Assembly: GCA_022559845.1 (NCBI GenBank)
Contig: CM040124.1
Span: forward strand, 66,239,491-66,303,490
Length of the DNA stretch: 64,000 bases
Reading direction: 5' to 3'
Source: Amorphophallus konjac
Lineage: Eukaryota; Streptophyta; Magnoliopsida; Alismatales; Araceae
Part shown: one piece after another, positions 19,530-31,911 of the stretch
Layout of the letters: every line of letters starts with the position of its first letter
Numbering within the stretch: the stretch's first letter is position 1
The notes under the pieces: model-generated
The model's input: the letters and a program-made list of their open reading frames with translations, nothing else
What the model was told of the DNA's origin: nothing
Database searches by the model: none
Position numbers and translations under genes: made by a program

Positions 19530-22307
19530 TTCTCCTCTCCTTCTGTAGATTGTTCCATGTGATCAGGGTTTCCACACCTTAGCAAGGGAGTTCTAGCCCT
19601 CGCCTCTCTTCCTTTTCTCCTTATTCGTCTGAGTCTGGTCTTGGCACCACTCCCTCTTGTTAAGCCACTTTCAAATCCTTTGCTTCCAATTCTTTTGACT
19701 GCCAAAGAGGACAAATCTCACGATGATCAAGATCGCTTCTCGCGGCAGCTGCTTCTACAAAGGTCGCAAGGTAACATATTGGCGTAAGTATGCATTTTAA
19801 TGATATTATTTTCTCATTACTTCACGCATGATTTTCAAAATCAAGTGCTTCTTAACGAGATTAAGAGTGGTGTTTTAAACCTTTATCTTAGGCTTTTGTT
19901 TAATTAAATCACTCTCAAAAGAGTCTTTAGGCTTGCTATGCAGCACCTTTGGTTAATAAGAACCCCGCGCTGGGAATTCGACATTCTCTCCCCGCTTGTT
20001 AAGAGCAATCCTTAGCTGGGCATTCCACATACTTCACGGCGTCCTTAGCCGGCTCCTTTGATAAAAACGCCGTTGCTATCTTGGCCATGCCATGAGTATA
20101 TCTGGAAGTCTTTTTCTCTTCTTTATTCGGCCACATGCAGGGGCAAGAGGTTGACGGATGAGATGACCAACCTAGGTAATCCCCAATACGAGAGGAGTCT
20201 CAAATAGGGGCAGTCTTGACCCAAAATCGACATCAATATGAGTTTTCATATGAGCTTTCATGATATACATCTAGCCAAAAGGGCTATTATGAAAATCAAG
20301 TCAGAATTTCGATAAATGCAAAATTATGAATTATGGCATGTCAAGAGTGGCAAAGTCCCCGCAGGGAAAATCCTGGTCGTATGCATGTCATGGGTCTAAA
20401 AATAAAAGGCACAAAGCCCCGGCGCAACAGACTACCTCTTTGAGGGTTAACACCTTGGAAAGAATTCAAGTCCCGACATCTCCCATCCTGCATAAAGCTT
20501 ATCTCAATTATTCTTCTCTTCTCCCTCCAAGACCGAATGTTTCTCGGGTATGGCCTTAGTAGGGGCACCGTTGATCAAAGGCAGTCGGTTATAGGGCGCC
20601 ACCCTTCAATGCACGTCCAGCTTTGGGCAAGTTTTAGCGAAAAGGGAAGGAACGAAGACCCCTAGCCAGTGGTTTAAAACACCCTTTGATGCTGCTTTAG
20701 CAATGTCTAACCAAAATCAAACAAAAAATTGAATATTTCTTGTCCAAACTCCATAAAAATTTGAATATTTCTTTTCCCAAAATCCAAAAAAAATTGAAAT
20801 ATTTTCCAAAAATCTCCATAAAAATCCAAATATTTCCAAAACCCATAAAAATTTGCATATTGATCAAAACTCATAAAAATTTGTATATTTCAAAACTCCA
20901 AAAAGATTGCATTGTATTTTCTGATGGTGTTTTGCAGGAACAGCTTTACAGAGACCAAAAGCACGGGATGAGTCCTATCTCCACTCATTGCTATCAATCT
21001 ATTGATTCCGCCCGATATTCTCATGACATGCCACCCTGGGCATTTTTGGTTATCACTTCCTTATATCATTTTGGTTATATCTCCTGATTATCATTCTGAT
21101 TATTCATCTCCAGATCTTTCAATCAACTCCTGCTAATTTCTCTGGATCAATTCTGCCGATGGGCATTATCAGATCTTAATCATTCAACTCCAAAACTTGA
21201 TTAGCCAGATTGGCGTCCTCATGACAAAATAACAAACAATGATGCTTTGCAATATCATGATTCAACTCATAATGGTTACTATGTTGTGACATGCTATTGA
21301 TTCATGCTATGCTTGCTACGCTTAAATACCTTATTCATTGCTTGTTATCTCTTATATCTTGGCTGATGAATTTTTGAGCGCAGGATAAGAAGCTCTTGGT
21401 CCCGCTGACTGGGCATCATCACTCAAAGTCCCACGGTGCTGACACCTCATTTCTCAGTTCCCCTATGCTCATTGCTATCACCATCCCCCTGTATGCATTC
21501 TACTATATGTTATTACGCTATTATATTATATCAAGGACCTTGTGGCTTTGGTAAATCTGGGATTGGAGTTCCCCTTCATCAAAAACAATGATGATTCCAG
21601 AGGAGTCTTAGTCATACGGATAGGCCGTTGAGCCGTCCAAGGCTGGGGACGATGGTTCCCTTTTACGAGTTGGTGCGCGGATAAACATGCTTCGGCTTAG
21701 TATCAGCTCCCGAAATTGGTTTCTTGACTCAGTCTTGGCAGTTTAACAATATTATCCTTGATTATTCTATATTTTTATTTGATTTATTTTTCCATTTAAA
21801 CCCAGCATGCATTCATGTAGGAATTTGAAACAATTGTTGAAAAATCATTCTGATAAGCTGGTGCTGAGAGTTGAATTGATCTAAATTTTTCCCGATATGA
21901 GATATTCATTGCTGAATTGTGTCTTTAGTTCGTTTTGTCGCTGTTTTGGGTCATTTTCTCGAAAGCTCCTTGTTTGGATTTTTATCATCTTATTTTATCT
22001 CTTTCCTTTGATCCACCTTGGCTGCAGCACGTCCACTGGCTGGTAACCGCTCCCCAATGGTGAAACTTGCAGGTTTGTGACCTGAGGTACTTCCACCGCG
22101 CTGGAAGTTGATCATTTTATTTTATCTCCTTCGTGCACCGCGTGCACACCTCCCCTTTATCCAAACATTGTTGATTTCGTTGGATTTCCCGAGATTGCTT
22201 CATCTCGAGCTTTTGATTTCATTCTCATCAAGTGATGTCGATTGCGTGTCTCATCACACCTTGGCATCTACTTTTCAGTTTGCTCTGCTCCCTTGCAAAG
22301 CAGACGC
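19530..22307 (+). other. Element C internal region after the long frame; no gene seen
   Basis: AT-rich DNA with short frames only and no retrotransposon protein motif. It ends at the PPT before the 3' LTR. Confidence 0.6.
20725..20915 (+). repeat. Degenerate AT-rich short tandem repeat in C
   Basis: About six imperfect copies of a roughly 28-bp unit built on CCATAAAAATTTGAATATTT separated by CAAAAC. The 115-codon frame at 20740 is a by-product of this repeat. Confidence 0.6.
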
Positions 22308-22321
22308 CAAGGCGGGGCAGC
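22308..22321 (+). other. Polypurine tract of element C
   Basis: AAGGCGGGGCAGC directly before the 3' LTR start at 22322. It is interrupted by C and T bases but correctly placed. Confidence 0.6.
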
Positions 22322-24186
22322 TGTAGACACGCCAAAATTGACGTTATTATGAGTACATCTCATATTACCTTGTAATGCCCCAATTTGACCCTCAAATTAG
22401 TTCTATTTGAGTGGTTTTTCTCACTTTTCTTGGGTTTCTTCCTTTTTCCCCCTTTCCTTATTTTTTCTATTTTCTCCTATTTTTCTGAATTTTTCTAGAT
22501 TTTTCTGGATTTTTCTGGATTTTCTGGGTATTTTTCTCTATTTTTCAGAAATAACGACTTGACGTGGGGCGTCTTTTAAATAACGACTTATACATGGGCG
22601 TTTTCTTAAAAATTGACGACTATATGGAAGGGCGTCCATTCTTACAAATTTCCATTTTTCTGGATTTTTCTGAGAATTTTTCGGAATTTTTCGAGAATTA
22701 ACGACTTAACGTAAGGCGTTATTTTGAATAAAAAATCAAAAAAAATCAAATTCACGCCGTATGTCAGGGCGTGTCTTTCAAATTGAATATTTTATTATTA
22801 TTTTTCAACCCCTACCAGAGGTGATTTGGTGGCCTTCCGGGTGTCAGAAAAATTCGCAAAAATAGTCGTTGGAATCAGTGCGACGAGATGCACCTTCACC
22901 TAAAAAATAGGAAAATAATATTGAGAAATGAAAAATAGCCCTATTTTGAATATTTTGAATTAACGTCTTTTGTTAAGGCGTTTTTTAATTAACGCCTTTG
23001 ACTCAGACGTGTTTCACAATTTTTCAAATAAATTCCAAAATTTGATTTTTGAATTAACGCCCTCATATAAGGCGTGTTTTTAAGAAACGCCCTCTAGGTA
23101 GGTCGTCAATTCAAGAATTGACGCCCTGAACCAAGTCGTGTTTCACTTTTGTGCTCCGAACGAACGTAGCCTTTCCCAGAGAGACTCCTGCTTCGTTTGG
23201 GCTCTTGCCCAGCTTAATCCTCCCCTATTTGGGCTCTTGCCCGTTCTATCTCTTCCTCCATTTTGGACTCTTTCCTTCTTATCTCTTCTTCTATCCTTAA
23301 TAGAACTTCGGTAGCTCTGTTAAGGGGGTTTTTTTTTTTATGATTCTTCTGCTTCTTCTTCCATTCTTCTTCTTCGGTTCCCGTTTTTCTTCTTCCTTCT
23401 TCTGTCTTCTTCTTTCTATTGTTCTTCTTCTTTGGTTTTCTTATTTCTCCTTTCCCCTTCTTCCTCTGTTTTCTGCTCCTTCTTCTGTTGTTTTTTTTCA
23501 GGAACCGAAGGTTGCATTGGCTAAGGAGGATTTCTTCACGTCCAAATCTTCATCCCATCTTTTGAGGCTTCCTCCCTATCGAGTATTCAAAGCCAAGGAG
23601 CAAACAAACAGATTTTTTTTTATCTTATCTCCCCTTTATCTTTTATTTTCATAGATCATAGTTAATAGATCATGCATGCATCATTGTTCTATTGACCTTT
23701 TCTCTCAATCACATTGAGATCTCCCCATAGTGCAACTCTTGCACACTTCCATATTTTTATTTTGCATTCATCATATCTCCCACACCCTCATTGCATAGGG
23801 GTTTAAGGGCCAACACCCACAAGGTGTGTTCTTCACCATATTATCATGCTCATATTTTTGTTAAGAATTTGATGCTACACACCATGTTCTAATTCATATC
23901 TTCATTGGTGTTTGTGTCTTTTTTTTGCAAGGGTAATAAAAAGCAAGGACTCTCTTCGTCGGCCGGCCGATCTTGAAGAGAAAGGAAAGCACTCACAATC
24001 CCCGCACTTTTTGAGGTATTTTTCGCGATCACCCTCCTTATGTTTTATTGATTATCTTTTGAGGCCTCGCGTCTCTGGCGATCACACACACTCCCCTTGT
24101 GCACCTCGTGCATGTTTTTCTCCACATTATTGATTATTGCTTGTTCTTAATAATTTTCTTTAAGTGGATTTTTAAATAGATCTACA
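22322..24186 (+). repeat. 3' LTR of element C (1865 bp)
   Basis: Near-identical copy of 13670-15537; the three-base length difference comes from single T losses in three homopolymers near 22443-22505. It includes the same 19-bp dyad array. TSD GACGG follows. Confidence 0.95.
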
Positions 24187-24320
24187 GACGGCTTCCGCTT
24201 TTCTTTCGGCAAATCCCCGAGCTGGGGAGATGCTGTCGGAATTTTGTCAGAAATATTGTTGCGGTCAACTGATTTCTGACTTTGCTTGTTTGCCTCTGGG
24301 CGTTGTTTTTTGCAGATAAT

Positions 24321-26792
24321 ATGGCATATGGATCATCTTCTTCCGCATCCCAGGTTGCTGTGACATGGGGGAATGTCCATTCCCTTGATCGGGGGCCTCG
24401 ACAGATAGCTGTGGTTGCTGAGTCTTCGGACTCAGAGACCGACACCGTCGACACCGGCCGCTTATTGATTCTTGACGGCAACCACTTCCAATATGATCGA
24501 AGGGATGGCGTCAGACTCGACCATCCTAAGGATAAGCATCTGATGGCGTTCCTTGAGCGCTTTAACCTTGGAGGGAAGCGCGATTTAATTCTCGTCCGTC
24601 GAGCCGAGGGAGCCCTACTGGCGGAGAGAGACAGTTTGGCCGAGTCAGTCACTCAGGGCATGCCTATATATATCCTAGGGGAGCCCAGAAAGTGGGGAGC
24701 CGTGCTCGGGGTGCAGGAGTTATCCCCCGAGGCTGGGATGCTGACGAGAGCACCGCAGTATACCCCAGCTCGCTGGAATGAAACTGCCGGACGTGTTGAT
24801 AGGGAGAAGCCCGTATACGGTTTATTCCTCACCCCGCTTCATTGGGGATACCGAGACGAGCCTTTTCTTTTAGACTGCTTGGCGGTCCGGTTCAAACATC
24901 AGATTTCAGTGGGGTGGTTTGGAGAGCTCAAAGCCTCCGACGCTCATGCCTTCAGACCGGGGGCAGTTGAATTCACAGACTTTGTGTTGCGACAGTACGC
25001 CCCCATCCTGGTGCATGCGGGTGTATACCAGAGTGTATATGCTTCACGGTACAGGTACCCGATCTCCCGAGGTCTGTGCTGCGGGATGATCGAAGTCTTC
25101 TGCCCAGAATACGACACTTTTTACACTGCAGAGGGCGAGACTTCACTGGACCTCTGGAGTCTTTCCCAGCTGAGCGGCTTGCCCATAGACGGGGAGCTGT
25201 ATGAGGAAGTTTGTTTTCCAGACTGGCTGAAAGACCAGACGGATGGGGAAGGTAGATATTTCACAGACTTCACCTACCGTTATCTGATGAAGGCATATCG
25301 CACCCTGCTACGCCTGACGCTTGACTTGCGAGAGGCGCGGAAGCCTGGCGAAAAGAGACGCGTGCGGATGGGCACGTGGCTCCAGTATTTCTTCGGTGGG
25401 GAGCAGCAGTACGAGGACTTCCCCACGGTGGTTCCGACGGCGGTGGCGCGGAAGAAAAGGGCTCGACGCCAAGTGACATATCCCGCTGCCTCAGGGAGAG
25501 GGCGACAGGTCGGCCCGAATCCCACAGGAGTTGACGCAGTTACACATTGTGCTGCGTATCTGACTTATTGGCTTTGTTCGTTTGCCCTCCCTCAAGGGGA
25601 CGAGACAGTAATCAGACCGGAGGCTATTTACCCTGCCTGCTTAATGGCCTGGGGGACGAAGCTGTTGCTGTGCCCTGTGGCTCTGTGCCTCATATATAAA
25701 ATGTTGGGGGATTTGCACAAGTCGAGCATCCCCAGAAATTCACGGACAGTTGGTCCCATCCACTTTTTTAATGCCTGGGTCTGCACCCTATTTCCTGAAG
25801 CAGCTCCCCGGTCGATGCAGTCAGATCGTCCTTTGCCGCAGATGATCGAATTTGCCAGCGCTGAACCGTCCTCACTAGCGGATCAGCTTTTCGCCATTCG
25901 GGGGAAGTTGACTACAGTTCCAACAGATTCCCCTGGCGTTCTGCACTTTTGGAGCTTGGCTGCCAGCTCTAGCCCTCTTGTCAACAGGATGCGGCAATGC
26001 CGATTATTTGAGACAGAGGAATTTATTCATCAGCTGACTGGGTTGAAGAGCACAAGGCCCATCTTGGAGTCGGAACTGGTTGAGTGGGCGCTGTCTATTC
26101 GTCCCAGTGTTCTTGTCTTCAGGAAGAGCGGCTTACTGTGGCTGGAGCCGTATTATCCCTTTCGCTTTGGCCGAAATTTTGGGTACGACCAGCAAATTCC
26201 TTTTTCTTCAGCCCGATTCAATCTGCCGAATAGACATCGGGCTGGTCAGATGACTACGGATGAAGCCCGTGGGTGGTGGGACTACTTCCATCGTCGGGAG
26301 GACGTGTCATTTAGGGTGCCAACCCCGGCCCGTCTGCCCCGAGTGACTCCAGACTTCATCAAGTGGTGGAATGCGCGAACGGGCTTCTATCGTAACTTCC
26401 GGAAAGACTGCTGGCATAGCGCCGAGCGTCGTTTCCTAGATTCGCAGCGGGAGCCTGTTTTGGATGTTGATCCATCCTATTTGAAGAAGTTGAAGTCCTG
26501 GTCTAACACCGAGGTGATGGCATATGTAGAAGCCAGGAAAGCTGCGAAGGGCAAGTCATCCCGAGCCGACCCGAAGATGCCAGAGATCCAGAGGGATGAT
26601 TATATCAAGACTCTCTGGGGGCTGTGCCGGGTTAGCAGTGACCAGATTGCTCTTCAGACAATCCCCCTTCCGGTGGAAGAACCTCTTCCTAGTGTGGTGA
26701 GCTGGCACCCAGAAATCGACCGTTTTCATCCCTACCGGACCTTCATCAGGAGGGAAGACAGGCGGGCTGACTTATATTCCAACACCCCCTAG
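24321..26792 (+). pseudogene. Antisense PMD gene of element B, main exon (plant mobile domain protein)
   Basis: An 823-codon frame on the strand opposite to B's gag-pol. Residues about 160-660 have the layout of the plant mobile domain (aminotransferase-like PMD): a YGLFLTPLHWGYRDEPFLLD segment, then FCPEYDTFYTAEGETSLDLW and SLSQLSGLPIDG near residues 260-291, the signature of the family. PMD proteins are encoded by plant genes, including MAIN/MAIL1 which act in gene and transposon silencing, and by plant transposable elements; antisense PMD frames are known from Tat-lineage elements. The TAG at 26790 is followed by the same open frame to 27078, so it is probably a nonsense mutation of CAG, not the true end. 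I chose ATG 24321 because it lies five bases after a strong splice acceptor; the frame opens at 24282 only inside the intron. Confidence 0.85.
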
Positions 26793-29429
26793 ATATTCGC
26801 CCTGCTTCATTCTCATGGGCTTTCAATTTCTGGTCCACTAGAAGCCATCCGGAACCATCAGCTCCTCATATCTTTCAAGTATGTCGACGGCTGGGGATTC
26901 GACCACTTGAGCTTATATCATCACTTGTCATCCTGTGGCCATGAGGACTTGGCTCAACTGGCGGAGAAAAGTGAAACAATTGGTGATGTGTGTGGGCTCA
27001 TCCGCGAGGCGGCTTCCCGGGACAAGGCGCCAGCACTGCTTTACTGGCCGCTTAGTCCCCGATATACCAGGCTGCCAGGTAATGCTTGATTTCTTCTTCA
27101 GCCCTGAAGCTGCTTCTTCTATATTCAGTGTGCATCTTCTCACTTATGTGCTTTTGCAGCTCGCCTTTCTATAGAGGCGACCCGACACTGTAGGGAGTTG
27201 ATATCTAAGGCGCAGAAGCCTTCATATTTTAATATTCCAGAGCCAGCTCCGACCACGACACCATTACCCCCTGGGGATTCGCGAAAGCGAACCAGGTCCC
27301 AGGTCAAGGAGGCCATCAGTAGGGCCAAGAAAGCCAAGAGGGCAGAGTCCCGCGCTACTCGGGCATGTCGGAGGAAGGCTGCTGAAGAGGAGTCCACGGT
27401 TCCCCTTCCTCGGGTTCCGTCATTCTCCGAATTTGAGTCCGCCTGGATGCAAGGGCCCGAGGGCGAAGGTGACTTCTTATTCTTGCATGGCTTGTTTGTT
27501 TATTTCCGCCGCCCTGGCTGATCATCCTTCCTTTTAGTGGCTGCTGGCACTACCTCTGCCATTGTTGGGTTGGAGGCGGCAACCGGAGCTGCTGTTGGGG
27601 AGAGAGAGGAGGAAGCCCCCTCGGCCTCGGCTGAGGGTGACTTGCCTTCACCGACACCCCATCGAGACATGGAAGGTAATTTGCAGCATGCCTATAGAGC
27701 TTAGCGGCATGTTGTGGTTTCAGTCGGGTCTTGACTGTTTATTGTCTTTCTATTCCAGTCGGTGTTCGGCCCACACTGCTCCCCGAGGTCAGTGCCACGG
27801 CAGGGGTTGCCATCGGAGAGCAAGGGCTTCCAAGGGACTGGCCCCTGGATATTCCGCCGATGGATGCTCCCGAGACGGAGACCGCTGAGGGGGTTCTGGA
27901 TAGAGGGCCTAGCGCGGTTCCCGCTCAGGTGCCGGAGGTCCGAGAACAAGCAGAAGAATCATCCTCCTCTGAACAAGTTGATTATGGTGGCGGCTCCGGC
28001 GATGACGTGGGATTCCCCATGGTCGACACCGAGGCTGAGGACGCCGGGGCTTCTTCAGCTTACGAGAGCGATCTGCCAATGTTTAGCCCTCCGAGGCCAT
28101 TGGGAGCCGAGTACGGGCCATCGTACCCGACTATAGGGGAAGGGCCAGAATCTTCAGAGGCCACTTTTGGAGGCCTAAATATAGTGCCGGTTGAGGTAGG
28201 AAGTATTCTGATTCCCGCTTGCAGCACTTCTTTTAATTTTCAAGCCAGCTGGCTGATGTACATATATGGAATGCAGGCTGAGGTGGGGCCGCCAGCTATA
28301 ATGATCCGCATACCCCTTCCAGACGTGGATATGGGTCAGTCGGCCTTCCCACCAGTTGTGCGGCCCATTGCCCTGCGGCTTCCACGGACCTATGCTGCTA
28401 CAGCAACCTCAACGGAGCCTGGCGTGACGGCCGAAGGTGGCGCTCCTACCGGGGTTGGAAGGGCTCAAGCCTTGGTGGCCGGCGTAGAATTATTGCGTCG
28501 CCAAGTGGTCCTCCGGACTAGAAGCAGGAGAAATTATTGCAGACGAGGCCGATATCATTAAAGCTTTGTCGGTCATAGAGGGCTCTCCTCTTTTAGTGGC
28601 CAGTGAGACTGCTCAAGAGGAACAAGCGCCTTTCATTGCCGATACGGCTGTTGTAGCCTCACCCCAAAGGGCGGGCAAAGAAGTTGTCACCATGGAGGCC
28701 CCTTTAGCTGCTGCAGCTGCAATAGTCAGGGCCGGGTGTGGGCGTCGTGCAGACTATGCCGTCGACGTCCCTCGGGGTGGCCGATGACATTTGGGCCGAG
28801 GTAGATAGCAGGGTAGACTTTCAGCTCCCCGAGACTTCGCCATTGGGCCTACAATTCTCCGGTGACATGGTATGGCAGTCTCTGGATAATCTCCAGCGGG
28901 CCATGTTAGCCTCTCCGGGCCTGACTTATATGCAGCTGAGAAGCTTGATAGATCATCTCTCCCGATCGCTTTTAGCATTCGGCTGCCCAATGGATGATTG
29001 GACCCCGCGAGTTGTAATGCTGTTAAAGCACGCCAACAGGCGGGAGTTCCTGAGCCGAGAGGTTTCGATCAGCTGGCGGCTGTGAAGCTGGAGAGGGCAG
29101 ATTGCCGCACTGCTGCTTCTTCTTTGAGGGTGACCATGGAACAGCTGAGAAACGCTGCCGGCAATATCTCAGAACGCCAGTTGTTCCTCAGGGCACGGGA
29201 GGCGGAGCTGCGTGCTGAGCTTGCCGAGGTCGAAGCCGAACTGCAGGAAGGCAAGCGCCTCGAAACCCAGTCAAGAGAAGAAGCTAATCTGGCCAAAGGA
29301 CAACTTGCCTCATTGGACGAGAGGTTATCGCAGCTGACAGCTACTGAGGCACGGTTGCAAGAATTGACCCGACACTCCTCACTGGGCCTCTTGGAGTTGG
29401 CAGATATCTTCCGGTGTCCTTTGCCGTAA
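26793..29429 (+). pseudogene. Antisense PMD gene, downstream exons with C-terminal coiled coil
   Basis: The main exon continues to 27078. Four introns with GT...AG ends fit the frame: 27079-27159, 27469-27537, 27676-27758 (all phase 1) and 28196-28276 (phase 0, itself open). The exons encode a basic KRTRSQVKEAISRAKKAKR patch that could be a nuclear signal, an acidic low-complexity middle, and a Glu/Leu/Ala-rich coiled coil near 29100-29400 (for example AELAEVEAELQEGKRLE), ending at TAA 29427-29429. Frame changes near 28500-28525, 28750-28775 and 29060 show decay. Stops and indels mean that this copy cannot make the whole protein. Confidence 0.7.
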
Positions 29430-29880
29430 CCTTGCTTCCTTCTTTTTTTTTGCATCCAATCTTGCTCCTTTTTATCTTCGGAGCTTATGTACCCCCAGGG
29501 GATGTCCCGGGGCAAAGAAATGTGTTCCGCCAATTCTTATTAAATGAAAATATCTCTTTTCGTCGTCTTGATCATGACTTCTTTTCTTCCTTTCTTTTAT
29601 CTCTTCTGGCTGATCACCCGAACCTGGGGATACTTGACGATGGCGCAGGAGAGCGCTCACGCCTTCAGGGAAGGGGTGAGGTGTTCACTCCACCGCGACG
29701 CAGCCGTTCCCGGAACAGGGCCTTTGCCAAGGTGGGACATAGGTAGCGTAGACAGATGCACCTAGCGAACCTTGCTGCTGGTGATGAGAGGCGTGTTGTA
29801 ACCATCGACGTGGGTCAAATGTAGACGCAATTATGCTTTGTTGATCAATGAGGGCGGGAGGCCCAGGTTAGAGGGTAGTC
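29430..29880 (+). other. 3' flank of antisense gene; no further gene seen
   Basis: T-rich DNA after the PMD stop, with an ATTAAATGAAAA stretch near 29540 that could serve as a poly(A) signal. The short frames here show no family. Confidence 0.4.
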
Positions 29881-31027
29881 GACCGGGCTTGTCGATGCTG
29901 ACAAGGGTCGAAAAGGTAGATGGTCTTGCCGATGGTGACAAAAACCGGGTAGGGTAGCGACCGGGCTTGTCGATGCTGACAAGGGTCGAAAAGGTAGACG
30001 GTCTTGCCGATGGTGACAAAAACCAGGTAGGGTAGCGACCGATCTTGCCGATGGTGACAAGGGTCGAAAAGGTAGACGGTCTTGCCGATGATGACAAAAA
30101 CCGGGTAAGGATAGCGACCGATCTTGCCGATGGTGACAAGGGTCGAAAAGGTAGACGGTCTTGCCGATGGTGACAAAAACCGGGTAAGGGTAGCGACCGA
30201 TCTTGCCGATGGTGACAAGGGTCGAAAAGGTAGACGGTCTTGCCGATGGTGACAAAAATCGGGTAAGGGTAGCGACCGATCTTGCCGATGGTGACAAGGG
30301 TCAAAAAGGTAGACGGTCTTGCCGATGATGACAAAAATCGGGTAAGGGTAGCGACCGATCTTGCCGATGGTTGACAAGGGTCGAAAAGGTAGATGGTCTT
30401 ACCGATGATGACAAAAACTGGGTAAGGGTAGCGACCGATCTTGCCGATGGTGACAAGGGTCGAAAAGGTAGACGGTCTTGCCGATGGTGACGAAAACCGG
30501 GTAAGGGTAGCGACCGATCTTGCCGATGGTGACAAGGGTCGAAAAGGTAGATGGTCTTGCCGATGGTGACGAAAACCGGGTAAGGGTAGTGACCGATCTT
30601 GCCGATGGTGACAAGGGTCGAAGAGGTAGATGGTCTTGCCGATGGTTACAAAAACCGGATAAGGGTAGCGACCGATCTTGCCGATGGTGACAAGGGTCGA
30701 AAAGGTAGACGGTCTTGCCGATGGTGACAAAAACCGGATAAGGGTAGTGACCGATCTTGCCGATGGTGACAAGGGTCGAAGAGGTAGACGGTCTTGCCGA
30801 TGGTGACAAAAACCGGATAAGGGTAGCGACCGATCTTGCCGATGGTGACAAGGGTCGAAAAGGTAGACGGTCTTACCGATGGTGACAAAAACCGGATAAG
30901 GGTAGTGACCGATCTTGCCGATGGTGACAAGGGTCGAAGAGGTAGACGGTCTTGCCGATGGTGACAAAAACCGGATAAGGGTAGCGACCGATTTTGCCGA
31001 TGGTGACAAGGGTCGAAAAAGGGTAGA
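29881..31027. repeat. 79-bp tandem array (about 14.5 copies) in B 3' UTR
   Basis: Units start with GACCGATC or GACCGGGC at 29881, 29959, 30037, 30116, 30195 and so on to 30986. Each unit holds two related halves sharing CTTGCCGATGGTGACAA. The stretch of open frames on the minus strand, up to 430 codons, exists because the unit lacks stops in all three frames and 79 is not a multiple of three, so it is not a protein. Confidence 0.95.
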
Positions 31028-31150
31028 CACTGGACGTGTATAAGTGGGATATCGGATGAAGACCCTCGCCCTGACATCGTAAATGGCCTTCTGGACGGAG
31101 GATGGTTCATCACTATTCATCATTCATGTTCATTTTTTTATATTCATATT

Positions 31151-31382
31151 ACTGACCCAAGCGCCCTTTCGGGTTTTCGCCGAAGCCAGCCCCCTCTTGC
31201 TTTTTCCCGCGCGCCCTTTCGAGTTTTCACGCGACGGGGTACCCGATTTTGCCTGTGACGCCCTTTCGGGTTTTCGCCACAGCTGGGTTATAGCCATTTT
31301 TTGCACTTGTCCTGATCATAGGAGCAAGTCTGGCGGGATATCTCTATTTTTAACCCCATTTTTCTCTTTCTTTTTTTTTGAT
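31151..31382. repeat. Direct repeat, copy 1 (about 215-230 bp)
   Basis: Starts ACTGACCCAAGCGCCC, contains three GCCCTTTCGGGTTTTC boxes, and ends in TTTTTAACCCCATTTTT. A near copy lies at 31912-32130. Confidence 0.8.
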
Positions 31383-31911
31383 TCGGGATGCAGAAAAACT
31401 GGATCGCGAAAATATTGATTGGCCTTGTCAATGATGACAAGGATCGAATCCTGTTTCGATTCGTCGACACTGGTTAGACGTCGAAGCAAAGGACATGGTC
31501 TATTAACAAGGATGTAAGATCCGTGTCAAGGGTAAAGATCGACAGATCTCGCCGACGATGACGAGGATCGAACGTGGGTTTATTAATCTGCATAGGTTAC
31601 TACCGAAACAAAGGTGGGTTTATTAGCCGGGACGGAAGGTCCAAGTTTAGGGGTAAGGATCGAACGATCTCGCCGATGATGACGAGGGTCGAAAAGGGTT
31701 TGTTCGTCGGCACGGGTTATTGCCGCAACAAGGATGAGATTGTCAACAGGGACGTAAGGTCCGAGTTGAGGGTAGAGATCGATCGATCTCGCCAATGATG
31801 ACGAGGGTCGAAAAGGGTTTGTTAAAGGATTCCCGGTGGGACATTGATGATTGTCCCTTTTGGAGTTTCATTAGGTGGAGAATAGGAGAGGCATTTGGAA
31901 ATTACCACTTT
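31383..31911. repeat. Degenerate repeats of about 120 bp
   Basis: Three loose copies marked by GATCTCGCCGATGATGACGA near 31546, 31668 and 31786. The box is related to the half-unit of the 79-bp array, so this may be its ancestral or decayed form. Confidence 0.6.

Larger units (their letters stand above)
13670..24186 (+). mobile_element. Element C: young non-autonomous LTR retrotransposon (10.5 kb)
   Basis: Two LTRs of 1868 and 1865 bp, a PBS, a PPT and a perfect TSD define it. Read by eye, the LTRs differ only by three single-T changes in homopolymers, with no substitution noticed, so the insertion is very recent. The 6.8-kb internal region has no protease, RT, RNase H or integrase; it has a structured leader, one long proline-rich frame with one stop, and noncoding DNA. 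It must be mobilised by proteins from another element. Its PBS shares the ending CGGTGGGAC with B's PBS, but the LTRs are unrelated by eye. Confidence 0.95.
13420..24320 (+). other. 5' leader and leader intron of antisense PMD gene, split by element C
   Basis: A likely donor CCG|GTGAGT at 13509 and an acceptor TTTTTTGCAG ending at 24315 place the PMD ATG five bases into the second exon. Without element C and its TSD the intron would be about 285 bp; with C it is 10.8 kb. The bases 24187-24320 are the 3' part of this intron and the start of exon 2. Splice sites are read from consensus only. Confidence 0.6.

Noticed and set aside
26790..26792. TAG as the true end of the PMD protein
   Set aside because: The same frame continues with protein-like sequence to a consensus donor at 27079, so nonsense mutation is the simpler reading.
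29831..31123. 430-codon minus-strand frame
   Set aside because: It lies wholly over the 79-bp tandem array. The unit has no stop in any minus-strand frame and is not a multiple of three, so the frame is a by-product.
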